Origin: RUG721 sp040307385
Lineage (GTDB): Bacteria; Actinomycetota; Coriobacteriia; Coriobacteriales; Atopobiaceae
NCBI GenBank assembly: GCA_040307385.1
Contig: JAWRJQ010000079.1
Coordinates: 1 to 64,000, forward strand
Reading direction: 5' to 3'
DNA: 64,000 bases
The translations under genes and the position numbers were made by a program. Every line of letters starts with the position of its first letter. Positions within the stretch are counted from its first letter, which is position 1. Shown here in pieces: positions 33,964-42,642 of this stretch. Below the pieces are notes generated by a model. That model was not told the DNA's origin. It saw nothing but the letters and a program-made list of their open reading frames with translations, and made no database searches.

Positions 33964-35526
33964 TTATGCTTCCGTCTTGTCATCCTCGCTCGGCTCCGTC
34001 TCGGCTGACTCGTCATCCTCGCCCGGCTCCACCCCGACAGATGCGGCCTGCGCCGCTGCCTCGGCCTGCGCGGCGGCCTTTTTGTCGGCGATGCGCTTCT
34101 GCACCTCGACCATTTCGGCTTTGTCCAGCTTGCAGGATCGCATTGCGATCAAGGTGACGAGCCACCCGATAATGGGAAGTCCGTACATCAGCACCATGGT
34201 CATCCAGAAGATGCCGGGCGTCAAGGCGTCCGTGGGCTGCGGGACGGTCGTGGTGTAGCCGATCAGGGTAATGCAGCCGGTTGCCATGACGGCGCCGAGG
34301 GAGGAGATGACCTTGTCTATGAGGCTGTAGGTGCCGGTGACGACGGCGGGGATGTATTTGCCGCTGCGATCGAGCTCATAGTCGATGACGTCCGCCATGA
34401 AGGAGGTTGCGCAGGTGGTCACGCACATCTTCGTCCCGTTCATGGCGAAGGTGAAGAGCACGTAGAGGACCATCGGTATGCTGCCCATGACGGCGATCTG
34501 CGAGGGATCCCTTTGCAGCACGAAGAAGAGGAACATCATAACCGTTGCGCCGATGCAGGCGACCGTCCAGTTGACGATGCCTTTTTTGCTCCCGTTCCTA
34601 CCAGCATAGCGGGCGCCGACGATGGCGAAGAGGATGGAGGGGAACATGCCGACAGCGGAAAGGATCGTGGCAAGGCCCATGTTGCCGATGATGATGCCGT
34701 AGAGCATGGTGGTGATGATGCTCTGGCTTGCCGTTACCTGGGCCATCTTGTCGGATGCCTGGGCGACGATATAGCTCTGGAGCGGCTTGTTGTGCGCCAG
34801 CACATCGATCATGTCCTTCAAACGGAGCTTCGCATGCTTGCCGATTCCACGGTAGTATTCCGGCTTGTCGTAGGCGGAAACGCCGATGCAGGTCAGCAGA
34901 ACGCCCAGGCCGGAGATCGCTACCACTATGCGAGATGCAGCGCTCAGATAGGCCTGGTTGTACTCGCCTCCGAACCGGGGCAGCAGCACGGCGGAGAGGA
35001 TGACGCTCATGGCCATCGGCACGATGTAGTTCATCGCGGTGACCCACACGCCGATCTGCGGTCGCTGCTTCGGGTCGTTGGACATGAGGGCCGGGATCGT
35101 CTGGCCGGTCATGTTCACCAGCGTATAGCCGATGATATAGACCATGTACAGCATCGCGAAGATCACAACCCCGTGTCCCTTGCTGGACAGAACATCGAAC
35201 ATGGCGAGGATGCCGATGCTCTCGATGGCATACCCCGCAAGAAGCAGGACGCGGATCTTGCCGAACCTCGTGTTCACGCGGTCATAGACAAACGCTAGAA
35301 AAGAGTCGGTGAATGCGTCGAAGAATCGCGTTCCCATCAGGATCACGCCGATAATCGCCGTGGAGACGCCGAAGCCTATGCTGGCGGCATAGCTGGCCTG
35401 CTGGATCAGGATGTACACTGCCATGTTGGACATAGCGCTGCACGCAAAGAGGATGATCTGCCAGAGCTTGGCGCGGCGGTACTGAACGCCGTCAAGTTCG
35501 CTTTGCGTGGCTTTCTCCTTTGCCAT
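33964..35526 (-). CDS. GPH-family glycoside/pentoside/hexuronide:cation symporter
   Basis: 520-residue inner membrane symporter with 12 predicted helices (about 20-450), of the MFS/GPH group. The N-terminal FFDAFTDSFLAFVYDRVNTRFGK is the family's loop 2-3 signature, and FMADVIDYELDRSGKYIPAVV is the second-half counterpart. The C-terminal 60 residues are soluble, first Ala/Lys-rich, then acidic. It is the promoter-proximal gene of the glycosidase unit and divergent from an AraC regulator, so it probably imports the glycosides that the downstream cytoplasmic hydrolases cleave. Confidence 0.93.
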   Translation of the reverse strand: MAKEKATQSELDGVQYRRAKLWQIILFACSAMSNMAVYILIQQASYAASIGFGVSTAIIGVILMGTRFFDAFTDSFLAFVYDRVNTRFGKIRVLLLAGYAIESIGILAMFDVLSSKGHGVVIFAMLYMVYIIGYTLVNMTGQTIPALMSNDPKQRPQIGVWVTAMNYIVPMAMSVILSAVLLPRFGGEYNQAYLSAASRIVVAISGLGVLLTCIGVSAYDKPEYYRGIGKHAKLRLKDMIDVLAHNKPLQSYIVAQASDKMAQVTASQSIITTMLYGIIIGNMGLATILSAVGMFPSILFAIVGARYAGRNGSKKGIVNWTVACIGATVMMFLFFVLQRDPSQIAVMGSIPMVLYVLFTFAMNGTKMCVTTCATSFMADVIDYELDRSGKYIPAVVTGTYSLIDKVISSLGAVMATGCITLIGYTTTVPQPTDALTPGIFWMTMVLMYGLPIIGWLVTLIAMRSCKLDKAEMVEVQKRIADKKAAAQAEAAAQAASVGVEPGEDDESAETEPSEDDKTEA

Positions 35527-35728
35527 ACCATCATTCCTTTCTTTTCTAGTTGTTTTTTAAAACTTGAAACTCATAACAGCAGCCGGCATCGCCGCTGGAT
35601 CCTGGCTTCACTGTATGAAAATCGAAACGATATGTTAATCCATAAACTACGAATAAATTACAAAAATTACGGTCATTGTCCTTGTCCAGCCGCTGTGCGC
35701 ATGATACGGTGACGAAGGGTGATGGAAT
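35527..35728. promoter_or_regulatory. AT-rich divergent control region, GPH symporter / AraC regulator
   Basis: 202 bases, A/T-rich compared with both genes. AAAGGAATG upstream of 35526 is the symporter ribosome site; AAGGGTGATGG precedes ATG 35729. Promoters for both directions should lie here. No clear inverted repeat for the regulator was seen. Confidence 0.45.
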
Positions 35729-36952
35729 ATGGACAGAACGCAGGGCGAGCAGAGCTTACGCCTCATCCACCGCATGATTCCCGAAAGCGAGCAGCTCAAC
35801 ATCTGGTGCTATTCCGAAGACGGGCGGCTCTTCCATTCGGATTATCCGCAGAATGAGCAGCTCGGCAAGGCGTTCATCCTTTTGGGAGGGTTGGAGCGCG
35901 CCAAACGGCAGAGCGCCGAAATGCAGGAGGGGAAACCTTTTCTCGTCGGCTCTGCTATCGGCATGCAATGGGGTGTCACATTCGAACGCGAGCGCGGGCG
36001 CGAGCTCATGTTCGTCATCGGCCCGGTTTTCTATGCGCGTCCGGTTGAAAGCCGTCTTCGCGAAGGCATGATCGGGCATATCAAGACGCGGGAGCAGGCC
36101 CTGTGGGCTTCCGGGCTGTACCGTCACATCGATGAGCTTCCGGTGATGTCCTATGCCGTTTTTTCACGATATGTGCTTCTCATCCATAATGCGCTCAACC
36201 AGGACACGCTCAGCCTCGATGCGTTGGATGCCGGAGAGGCGAGCCGGGACGTGGCGTTTTCGCCCCACTATGCCCATGATCGGGAAAGGATCTACCGTGC
36301 GGAGCAGGCTATGCTCCAGATGGTACGCAACGGCGACATCAATTACCACCAGGCCCTGCATGGAAGCATCGACCTGAGCCCGGGCGTCCCGGTCCATGGT
36401 CGCGATCCGCTGCGGCAGGCGAAGATCAGCATCACCGTGTTCACCTCGCTCGTTGTCCGTGCGGCAATGGAGGGAGGGCTCTCCCCGGAAGAGGCCTATC
36501 CGCTCGGCGATAGCTATATCCAGGCTGCAGAAGATTGTCGGGATTCCGGAGAGCTGAGGTCCCTTTCCAGCACCATGTACCATGACTTCATCTACCGCGT
36601 TCACCATCTGCGCGCGAATCCCGACTATTCCCATGTCGTGCAGAAATGCTGCGACTATATCGAGCTCAGCCTCGATCGAACGATCCGTCTTTCCGAACTG
36701 GCCCTGCTATGCGGCTACACGCAGAACTATCTAGCCGAAAGATTCAAGAGGGAGACGGGCCAGTCCGTGAACAGCTATATCAAGCACGCGCGTATCGAGC
36801 GCGCCAAGGTCCTGCTCTCCTCGACAGGGAAAAGCATCCGGGAAATCGCGGAGGATCTGGCGTTCAACACGCAGAACTACTTCATCCAGTGCTTTCGCGA
36901 GGTCACCGGCGATACGCCGGCAAAATATCGGAAGCGATTCCAAAAACGATGA
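35729..36952 (+). CDS. AraC-family transcriptional regulator of the glycosidase operon
   Basis: 407-residue regulator. The long N-terminal part (1-290) is a sensor region without a recognised cupin signature. The C-terminal 100 residues (about 300-402) are a double helix-turn-helix: TIRLSELALLCGYTQNYLAE and SIREIAEDLAFNTQNYFIQC, ending FREVTGDTPAKYRKRF. Divergent from the GPH symporter, it is inferred to activate the import and hydrolase genes. It differs in N-terminal architecture from the regulator at 23609-24451. Confidence 0.88.
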   Translation: MDRTQGEQSLRLIHRMIPESEQLNIWCYSEDGRLFHSDYPQNEQLGKAFILLGGLERAKRQSAEMQEGKPFLVGSAIGMQWGVTFERERGRELMFVIGPVFYARPVESRLREGMIGHIKTREQALWASGLYRHIDELPVMSYAVFSRYVLLIHNALNQDTLSLDALDAGEASRDVAFSPHYAHDRERIYRAEQAMLQMVRNGDINYHQALHGSIDLSPGVPVHGRDPLRQAKISITVFTSLVVRAAMEGGLSPEEAYPLGDSYIQAAEDCRDSGELRSLSSTMYHDFIYRVHHLRANPDYSHVVQKCCDYIELSLDRTIRLSELALLCGYTQNYLAERFKRETGQSVNSYIKHARIERAKVLLSSTGKSIREIAEDLAFNTQNYFIQCFREVTGDTPAKYRKRFQKR

Positions 36953-36963
36953 GCTTGGTCTAG

Positions 36964-37343
36964 TTGAATAATGGCACGCCTGTGTATGTCATGCCTTTAT
37001 CCGAAATGAGTCAGTCTGAAATCAATTATATAACTGTCATTCGTATGCATGGAATTGGAGCTCTTCTGCAAATCAGTACTGGATGAATGACCCGTCAAGC
37101 TACATGAGCGATGGAAGTTGCACACGGGTATATGCAATCAGCTCCGCACATAAGGCTCTTTACTCCACAGATAGTCATTCTGCCACTATCTATGATGCCG
37201 CCGGCAATTCGTTTGATAATGCGTGGGTGATTTTCAAAGTGGGGGAGAGCCCCTTTCATGATCCACAAAATACGCTATGGTCCTTATTCAGGCACAATCA
37301 CTCTTTGGAAACGATAGGCAACTCTCAAGGCCGTTTCGCTTAA
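36964..37343 (+). pseudogene. frameshifted remnant of a surface- or phage-type protein
   Basis: Two frames together read like one protein piece. Frame one (from 36964) gives LNNGTPVYVMPLSEMSQSEI and NY; frame two picks up at 37032 with NCHSYAW, then YWMNDPSSYMSDGS, and ends at a stop at 37341-37343. The junction near 37030 is off by one frame, there is no start codon or ribosome site, and the region is clearly more A/T-rich than its neighbours. NCHSYAW plus a YW.NDPS.YM.DGS segment recalls secreted or phage-related proteins of Firmicutes, but the family name is uncertain. It marks the distal edge of the carbohydrate island. Confidence 0.55.
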
Positions 37344-37362
37344 AGAGGCGGAGAAAGCTGTG

Positions 37363-37393
37363 TCCCACGGTCTATATTGAATGGACCGTGGGA
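37363..37393 (+). terminator. hairpin after the gene remnant
   Basis: CCCACGGTC (37364-37372) pairs perfectly with GACCGTGGG (37384-37392), extended by one T-A pair, around an 11-base A/T-rich loop; ATTTCATT follows. It is probably the terminator of the decayed gene upstream. Confidence 0.5.
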
Positions 37394-37522
37394 TTTCATT
37401 ATGTGAGATGCTCACCTGTCCGGACGTATCGGCGTGTGGCTCTCGTGTCCAGTTCGCGTGAAGCCATCCGTTTTGGGGTATGATGCCAGCGGTTCATTGC
37501 GTACACGGAGTTCACACGAATC

Positions 37523-39985
37523 ATGGAAGAGACTGCTCAAAACGCCATCCGAGGACTGAGCGAGGCCGAGGTCGCCGAGCGTGTTGCCCAGGGAAAGGTC
37601 AACGCGAACGCCGACGTGCAGACCAAGACCGTGAAGCAGATCGTCTCCGAACATGCCTTCACGATGTTCAACGGCATCAACCTCTTCATGTTCATCCTGG
37701 TCCTCTTCACGGGCCAATTCAGAAACGCGCTGTTCATAGGCGTCGTCGTCGCTAATCTCGCCATCGGCGTGTTCCAGGAGATACGCGCCAAGCGCATGGT
37801 CGACAAGCTTGCCATCCTCACGGCAAAGACCGTCCGCGTGCGCCGCGGCTCGCAGACCGTCGAGCTTCCGTTCGAGGATCTCGTGCTCGATGACGTGGTG
37901 CTGCTCGCCCGCGGCGATCAGGTTCCCGCCGATGCCGTGGTCGTCGCGGGTTCGGCGTTGCTCAACGAGAGCCTGCTCACGGGCGAGAGCAACGCCGTCG
38001 AGAAGGATCCGGGTTCCGAGCTGTTCTCGGGCAGCTTCGTGGACTCGGGCTCGGTGTGGGCGCGCCTCACCCGCGTGGGGGCCGATTCCTACGCTGCTCG
38101 GATCAGCGCTTCCGCAAAGTACATCAAACCCGTTCATTCCGAGATCCTCGACACGATCAACATCGTCATCGAGATGGCGACCGTGCTCATCTTCCCGCTG
38201 GGTATCGGCCTGTTCCTGCGCACGTTCCTCACGGACGGATCGTCTGCAACCGATGCCATCCTCTCCACGGTGGCCGCCGTCATCGGCATGATCCCGCAGG
38301 GCCTCGTGCTGCTCACCTCCTCGGTGCTCGCCATCGCGACCACGCGGCTGGCCATGAGGAAGACGCTCGTGCAGCAGAGCTACTGCGTCGAGACGCTCGC
38401 GCGCGTGGACGTGCTCTGCCTCGATAAAACCGGCACCATCACCACGGGCCGCATGCTCGTGTCGCGCGCGACGGGAGCCGATGCCGCGCATCCCGATGCG
38501 GGTGCGCGGGAGGCGGAGCGCGCATTCTTTACCGTTGCACGGGCGAATGCCCTCGATGCCAACGACACCGCCCGGGCGATCTTGGCGTACGGGGAACATG
38601 CGGGCGTCACGGCGGAGCCCGCCCGTCGCGCGATCCCGTTCAACTCCGCATACAAGTATTCCGGCTGCGTCACCGAGCAGGGGAGGGCGCTCATCATGGG
38701 CGCGCCGCGCTTCGTGCTTCCCGAGGGCGACCCGGCTCTCGCGATGCTCGACCGCTTCGAGCAAACCGAGCGCGTGCTCGTGGTGTGCGAGGCGGGCGGT
38801 TTCGACGAGCAGGGCAGGGCGACGGGAGGCGTCTCCGCGCTCGGCTTCATGTCCATCCGCGACGAGGTGCGCCCCTCGGCCCCCGACACCGTGAAGTTCT
38901 TCGCCGATCAGGGCGTCGAGCTGCGCGTCATCTCGGGCGACGATCCTCGCACGGTGTCTGCCATCGCGGCCTCGGTGGGCATCGAGCACGCCGAACGCGC
39001 GGTGGATGCCTCGACGCTCGCCACGCAGGGCGAGCTCATCGCCGCCGTGCGCGACGCGCGTGTATTCGGCCGCGTCACGCCCGAGCAGAAGCGCCAGATC
39101 GTCAAGTACCTTCAGGCCGCGAAGCGTGTCGTGGCCATGACGGGCGACGGCGTGAACGACGTGCTCGCCCTCAAGGAGGCGGACTGCTCCATCTCGATGG
39201 CGTCGGCATCCTCGGCAGCCCGCAACATCTCCGAGCTCGTGCTCGCCGATGACGACTTCTCGCATATCCCCGAGGTCGTCGCCGAGGGAAGGCGCTCCAT
39301 CAACAACCTGCAACGCTCCGCGTCGCTGTTCTTGGTGAAGACCGTCTATTCGATGCTGCTCGCGTTCGTGTGCATCGTCATGCCGCCCTATCCTTTCATC
39401 CCCATCCAGATGACGCTCATCTCAACGGCCATCATCGGCCTGCCCTCGTTCGTGCTCGCCCTCGAGGCCAACCGCGACCGCGTGCGGGGCAGCTTCCTCG
39501 CGAACGTCCTCATGCGGTCGCTGCCCGCCTCGGTCAGCATCGTCGGCGCGCTGCTCGCCGCGATCATCGCCGGCAGGCTCCTCGACATGGGCTTCGACGA
39601 GATCTCGACGCTCTGCATGATGCTCGCCTCCGCCGTGGGCATTGCGCTCATCGTGCGCATCTCCCAGCCCCTCACCGTGCTCCGTGCCGTGCTGATCGCG
39701 CTGATCTGCATCATCATGGTGCTCGGGTGCTTTGTATACAGCCCCTTCTTCCATACGGTTCTCAACAGTGTTGCCGTTTGGGTGCTAGCTGTCCTGCTGG
39801 GCGTGCCTTCCGTCATACTGTTCCTGTATCTTTACGCGCGCGCCGACCGCGATCTCGCCCATGGCGGATGGTCGTCGCGGAGCATCGCACGGATGAAGGA
39901 GCGCTATGCAAACCGGAGGGACAAGCTTTTCAAACGCTATCAGGTCTTCGCGCGGCGGCGAGCGATTAAGCGCAGGAGGCGTTAG
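37523..39985 (+). CDS. cation-translocating P-type ATPase, specificity unknown
   Basis: 820-residue inner membrane ATPase. TGES (153-156, actuator), DKTGT with phosphorylated Asp301, and TGDGVND (540-546) are intact, with paired helices before and after the cytoplasmic domains. The ion-site helix reads PQGL (258-261), where Ca2+- and Mg2+-type pumps usually have PEGL. No N-terminal heavy-metal domain exists, so a P2/P3-like Ca2+, Mg2+ or Mn2+ pump is likelier than a copper or zinc pump. The ribosome site (CGGAG, 12 bases upstream) is weak. Its 3' end overlaps aconitase by 80 bases in another frame. Confidence 0.88.
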   Translation: MEETAQNAIRGLSEAEVAERVAQGKVNANADVQTKTVKQIVSEHAFTMFNGINLFMFILVLFTGQFRNALFIGVVVANLAIGVFQEIRAKRMVDKLAILTAKTVRVRRGSQTVELPFEDLVLDDVVLLARGDQVPADAVVVAGSALLNESLLTGESNAVEKDPGSELFSGSFVDSGSVWARLTRVGADSYAARISASAKYIKPVHSEILDTINIVIEMATVLIFPLGIGLFLRTFLTDGSSATDAILSTVAAVIGMIPQGLVLLTSSVLAIATTRLAMRKTLVQQSYCVETLARVDVLCLDKTGTITTGRMLVSRATGADAAHPDAGAREAERAFFTVARANALDANDTARAILAYGEHAGVTAEPARRAIPFNSAYKYSGCVTEQGRALIMGAPRFVLPEGDPALAMLDRFEQTERVLVVCEAGGFDEQGRATGGVSALGFMSIRDEVRPSAPDTVKFFADQGVELRVISGDDPRTVSAIAASVGIEHAERAVDASTLATQGELIAAVRDARVFGRVTPEQKRQIVKYLQAAKRVVAMTGDGVNDVLALKEADCSISMASASSAARNISELVLADDDFSHIPEVVAEGRRSINNLQRSASLFLVKTVYSMLLAFVCIVMPPYPFIPIQMTLISTAIIGLPSFVLALEANRDRVRGSFLANVLMRSLPASVSIVGALLAAIIAGRLLDMGFDEISTLCMMLASAVGIALIVRISQPLTVLRAVLIALICIIMVLGCFVYSPFFHTVLNSVAVWVLAVLLGVPSVILFLYLYARADRDLAHGGWSSRSIARMKERYANRRDKLFKRYQVFARRRAIKRRRR

Positions 39986-42578
39986 CCGCTCGATCGTGAA
40001 CATCTCCGCCATCCCCGATGCGGATAAGCTCCCGTACGCCCTGTGCGTCCTGCTCGAGAACGTCGTGCGCTGCGCCGAAAGCGACGAGGAAGCCGCCCTC
40101 CTTGCACGTGCCGTCATACAGGCGGGGCTCTCCGGCGCATCCGGCGCCGAGATCTCCTACATGCCGAGCCGCGTGCTCTTCCAGGATTTCACGGGCGTGC
40201 CCGTGTTCGTGGACTTCGCGGCCATGCGCGACGCATGCGCCGAACGCGGCGCCGATCCCATGATCGTCAACCCGCTCATTCCCGCCACGCTCATCATCGA
40301 CCACTCCGTCATCGCGGACGAGTCGGGCTGCGCGCAGGCCCGCTCCGCCAACGAGGCGCTCGAGGCGCGCAGGAACCGCGAGCGCTTCGCCTTCCTCAAA
40401 TGGGCGAGCAGATCGTTCGATAACGTCGAGATCGTCCCCCCGGGCGGCGGCATCTGCCACCAGCTCAACATGGAGCGCTTCGCCACGGTCGTGGGCGTGG
40501 ATGCCCTGTACAAGGGCGTGGGCGAGCGCGCCTGCTACGACACGCTCGTCGGCACCGACTCCCACACCACCACGGTCAACGGCATCGGGGTCATGGCATG
40601 GGGCGTGGGCGGCATCGAGGCCGAGGCCGCAGCGCTCGGGCAGCCCATCTCCATGCTCGTCCCGCCCGTCGTGGAGCTCAGGCTCACGGGGCGTCTCGGT
40701 CCGCTCGTCTCGGGCATGGACGCCGCACTCACCGTGTGCGAGATCCTGCGCCGCGAGGGCGTCGTCGGCGCGCTCGTGGAGGCGACGGGGGAGGGCGTCT
40801 CGGCCCTCTCGGCAACGCAGCGCGCCTGCATAGCCAACATGACGCCCGAGTACGGTGCCACCACCACGCTGTTCCCGGTGGATGACATCACCCTCGACTA
40901 CCTGCGCCTGACCGGGCGCGCGGAGGGCGAGGTCGCGTTCTGCGAAGCCTACCATAGGGCGCAGGGCACATTCGGGAGCCGCAGCGGGGCCGTCTATGCA
41001 AAAACCATCTGCCTCGATCTCTCAACCGTCGAGCCCTCGCTCGCCGGTCCCTCCCGCCCGCATAACCGCGTGGGCATCGAGGCGCTTCCCGCGCGCTTCG
41101 AGGAAAACTGCCAGCACGAGCTCGACGCGCACGCCTTCGGCGCCTCCTTCGATGGCGTGCCGGCGACCATCACCGATGGCTCGATCGCGCTCGCCGCCAT
41201 CACGAGCTGCACGACGGCGACGGATGCGGCGATGATGGTGGCGGCGGGCCTTCTCGCCCTGCGCGCCCGCGAGGCGAACCTCGCCTCGGCTCCCTGGGTC
41301 AAATGCGTGCTCGCTCCGGGCAGCCACGCTGCGGAGGACCTGCTCACCCAAGCCGGTCTGCTCGAACCCCTGCAGGAGCTGGGCTTCTTCACCTGCGGGT
41401 TCGGCTGCATGGCCTGCATCGGCAATACCGGCGAGATCAAGGCCGAGCTCAAGGCGCATTCCTCCGAGGTCGAGTATGCGAGCGTGCTCTCGGGCAACCG
41501 CAACTTCGACGGGCGCATCTCGCCCGATGTGGCGCAGAACTACCTCGCGCAGCCCGCGCTTGTGGTGGCCTACGCCATCGCGGGCTCCGTGCGCGCAGAC
41601 CTCACCGCCGAGCCGCTGGGATTCGACGCCGCAGGAGCTCCGGTCATGCTCGCCGACATCATGCCCACGGCCGACGAGATCGATGCCGTGCTCGCCGCCT
41701 CGCTCGAGCGCTCGCTCTACGAGACGAGCTCCGAGCACCTCATGGAAGGCTCGCCCGCCTGGCAGGAGATCGAGGTGTCGGAGAGGCCCACCTTCTCCTG
41801 GGACGAGATGTCCACCTATGTGCGCCGCGCACCGTATTTCGAGCTGGCGCGCAGAACGGGCTCCTTCTCGCTCGACGGCGCCCGCATGCTGTGCCTGCTC
41901 GGCGATTTCGTCACCACCGATCACATCTCGCCTGCAGGAACCATCGCGAAGGACTCCGCCGCAGCCGACTATCTGCGCGCGCACGGCGTGGCCGAGCAGG
42001 ACTTCAACACCTATGGCACGCGCCGGGGCAACCACGAGGTCATGGCGCGCGGCGCCTTCGGCAACACGAGGATCGAGAACCGCCTGGCGGGTGGCGAGAA
42101 GGGCCCCGTCACCGTGGATGTGCGCAGCGGAAAGCACCTGCGCATCTTCGATGCCGCCATGTCCTATGCCGAGGCGGGCATCCCGCTCGTCGTCGTGGCA
42201 GGCTCCATGTACGGCTCGGGCTCGAGCCGCGATTGGGCCGCCAAGGGCCCGCTGCTCCAGGGCGTCAGGGCGGTCATCGCGGAGAGCTTCGAGCGCATCC
42301 ACCGGTCGAACCTCGTCCAGATGGGAATCGTTCCGCTGCAGTTCGCGGAGGGGCAGGGCGCGACCGCGCTCGGCCTCGACGGCACCGAGCGCGTCGACAT
42401 CGCGGCCTTCTCAACCGATGCCGCGGAGGCGCCGTCCGAGGTGGAGATCGCGTTCACGGCGTCCGACGGCACCGTCACGTCGGCGCGGGCTACCGTCCGG
42501 GTGGACACCCCGCAGGAGTGGCGCTACATCGCTTCCGGAGGAATCCTGCCGTTTGTGCTCGATATGCTCGCCGAATAA
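39906..42578 (+). CDS. acnA: aconitate hydratase (AcnA type)
   Basis: [4Fe-4S] enzyme interconverting citrate and isocitrate; 890 residues, AcnA/IRP-like. Cluster cysteines are visible: Cys435 in ITSCTTATD, and Cys501 and Cys504 in GFGCMACIGN. GTDSHTTTVNG, SGNRNFDGRI and YGSGSSRDWAAKG are other hallmarks. The first cysteine motif is diverged from the usual SCTNTSNP. ATG 39906 has AAGGAG 4 bases upstream and makes the gene overlap the ATPase by 80 bases; the N-terminal SFSNAIRSSR region looks genuine. No citrate synthase or isocitrate dehydrogenase gene is in the window. Confidence 0.93.
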   Translation: MQTGGTSFSNAIRSSRGGERLSAGGVSRSIVNISAIPDADKLPYALCVLLENVVRCAESDEEAALLARAVIQAGLSGASGAEISYMPSRVLFQDFTGVPVFVDFAAMRDACAERGADPMIVNPLIPATLIIDHSVIADESGCAQARSANEALEARRNRERFAFLKWASRSFDNVEIVPPGGGICHQLNMERFATVVGVDALYKGVGERACYDTLVGTDSHTTTVNGIGVMAWGVGGIEAEAAALGQPISMLVPPVVELRLTGRLGPLVSGMDAALTVCEILRREGVVGALVEATGEGVSALSATQRACIANMTPEYGATTTLFPVDDITLDYLRLTGRAEGEVAFCEAYHRAQGTFGSRSGAVYAKTICLDLSTVEPSLAGPSRPHNRVGIEALPARFEENCQHELDAHAFGASFDGVPATITDGSIALAAITSCTTATDAAMMVAAGLLALRAREANLASAPWVKCVLAPGSHAAEDLLTQAGLLEPLQELGFFTCGFGCMACIGNTGEIKAELKAHSSEVEYASVLSGNRNFDGRISPDVAQNYLAQPALVVAYAIAGSVRADLTAEPLGFDAAGAPVMLADIMPTADEIDAVLAASLERSLYETSSEHLMEGSPAWQEIEVSERPTFSWDEMSTYVRRAPYFELARRTGSFSLDGARMLCLLGDFVTTDHISPAGTIAKDSAAADYLRAHGVAEQDFNTYGTRRGNHEVMARGAFGNTRIENRLAGGEKGPVTVDVRSGKHLRIFDAAMSYAEAGIPLVVVAGSMYGSGSSRDWAAKGPLLQGVRAVIAESFERIHRSNLVQMGIVPLQFAEGQGATALGLDGTERVDIAAFSTDAAEAPSEVEIAFTASDGTVTSARATVRVDTPQEWRYIASGGILPFVLDMLAE

Positions 42579-42642
42579 GCGCATCTGCGATATCATACGC
42601 TCTGAACGAAGCTGAACCGAACCAATGGGGGAGTAGTCTCGC

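Noticed and set aside
37344..37522. Searched for a direct repeat of the tRNA-Arg 3' end as an attachment site
   Set aside because: Nothing resembling the TTCGATTCCCCCTGGGGGCA end of the tRNA is visible here, and no integrase gene lies in the island.
37412..39313. A 633-codon open frame antisense to the P-type ATPase
   Set aside because: It is a composition shadow: the sense strand has all P-type ATPase motifs, while the antisense product is His/Arg/Asp-rich with no family signature or ribosome site. The same applies to other long antisense frames over aroC, aroA, aroB, obgE and acnA.
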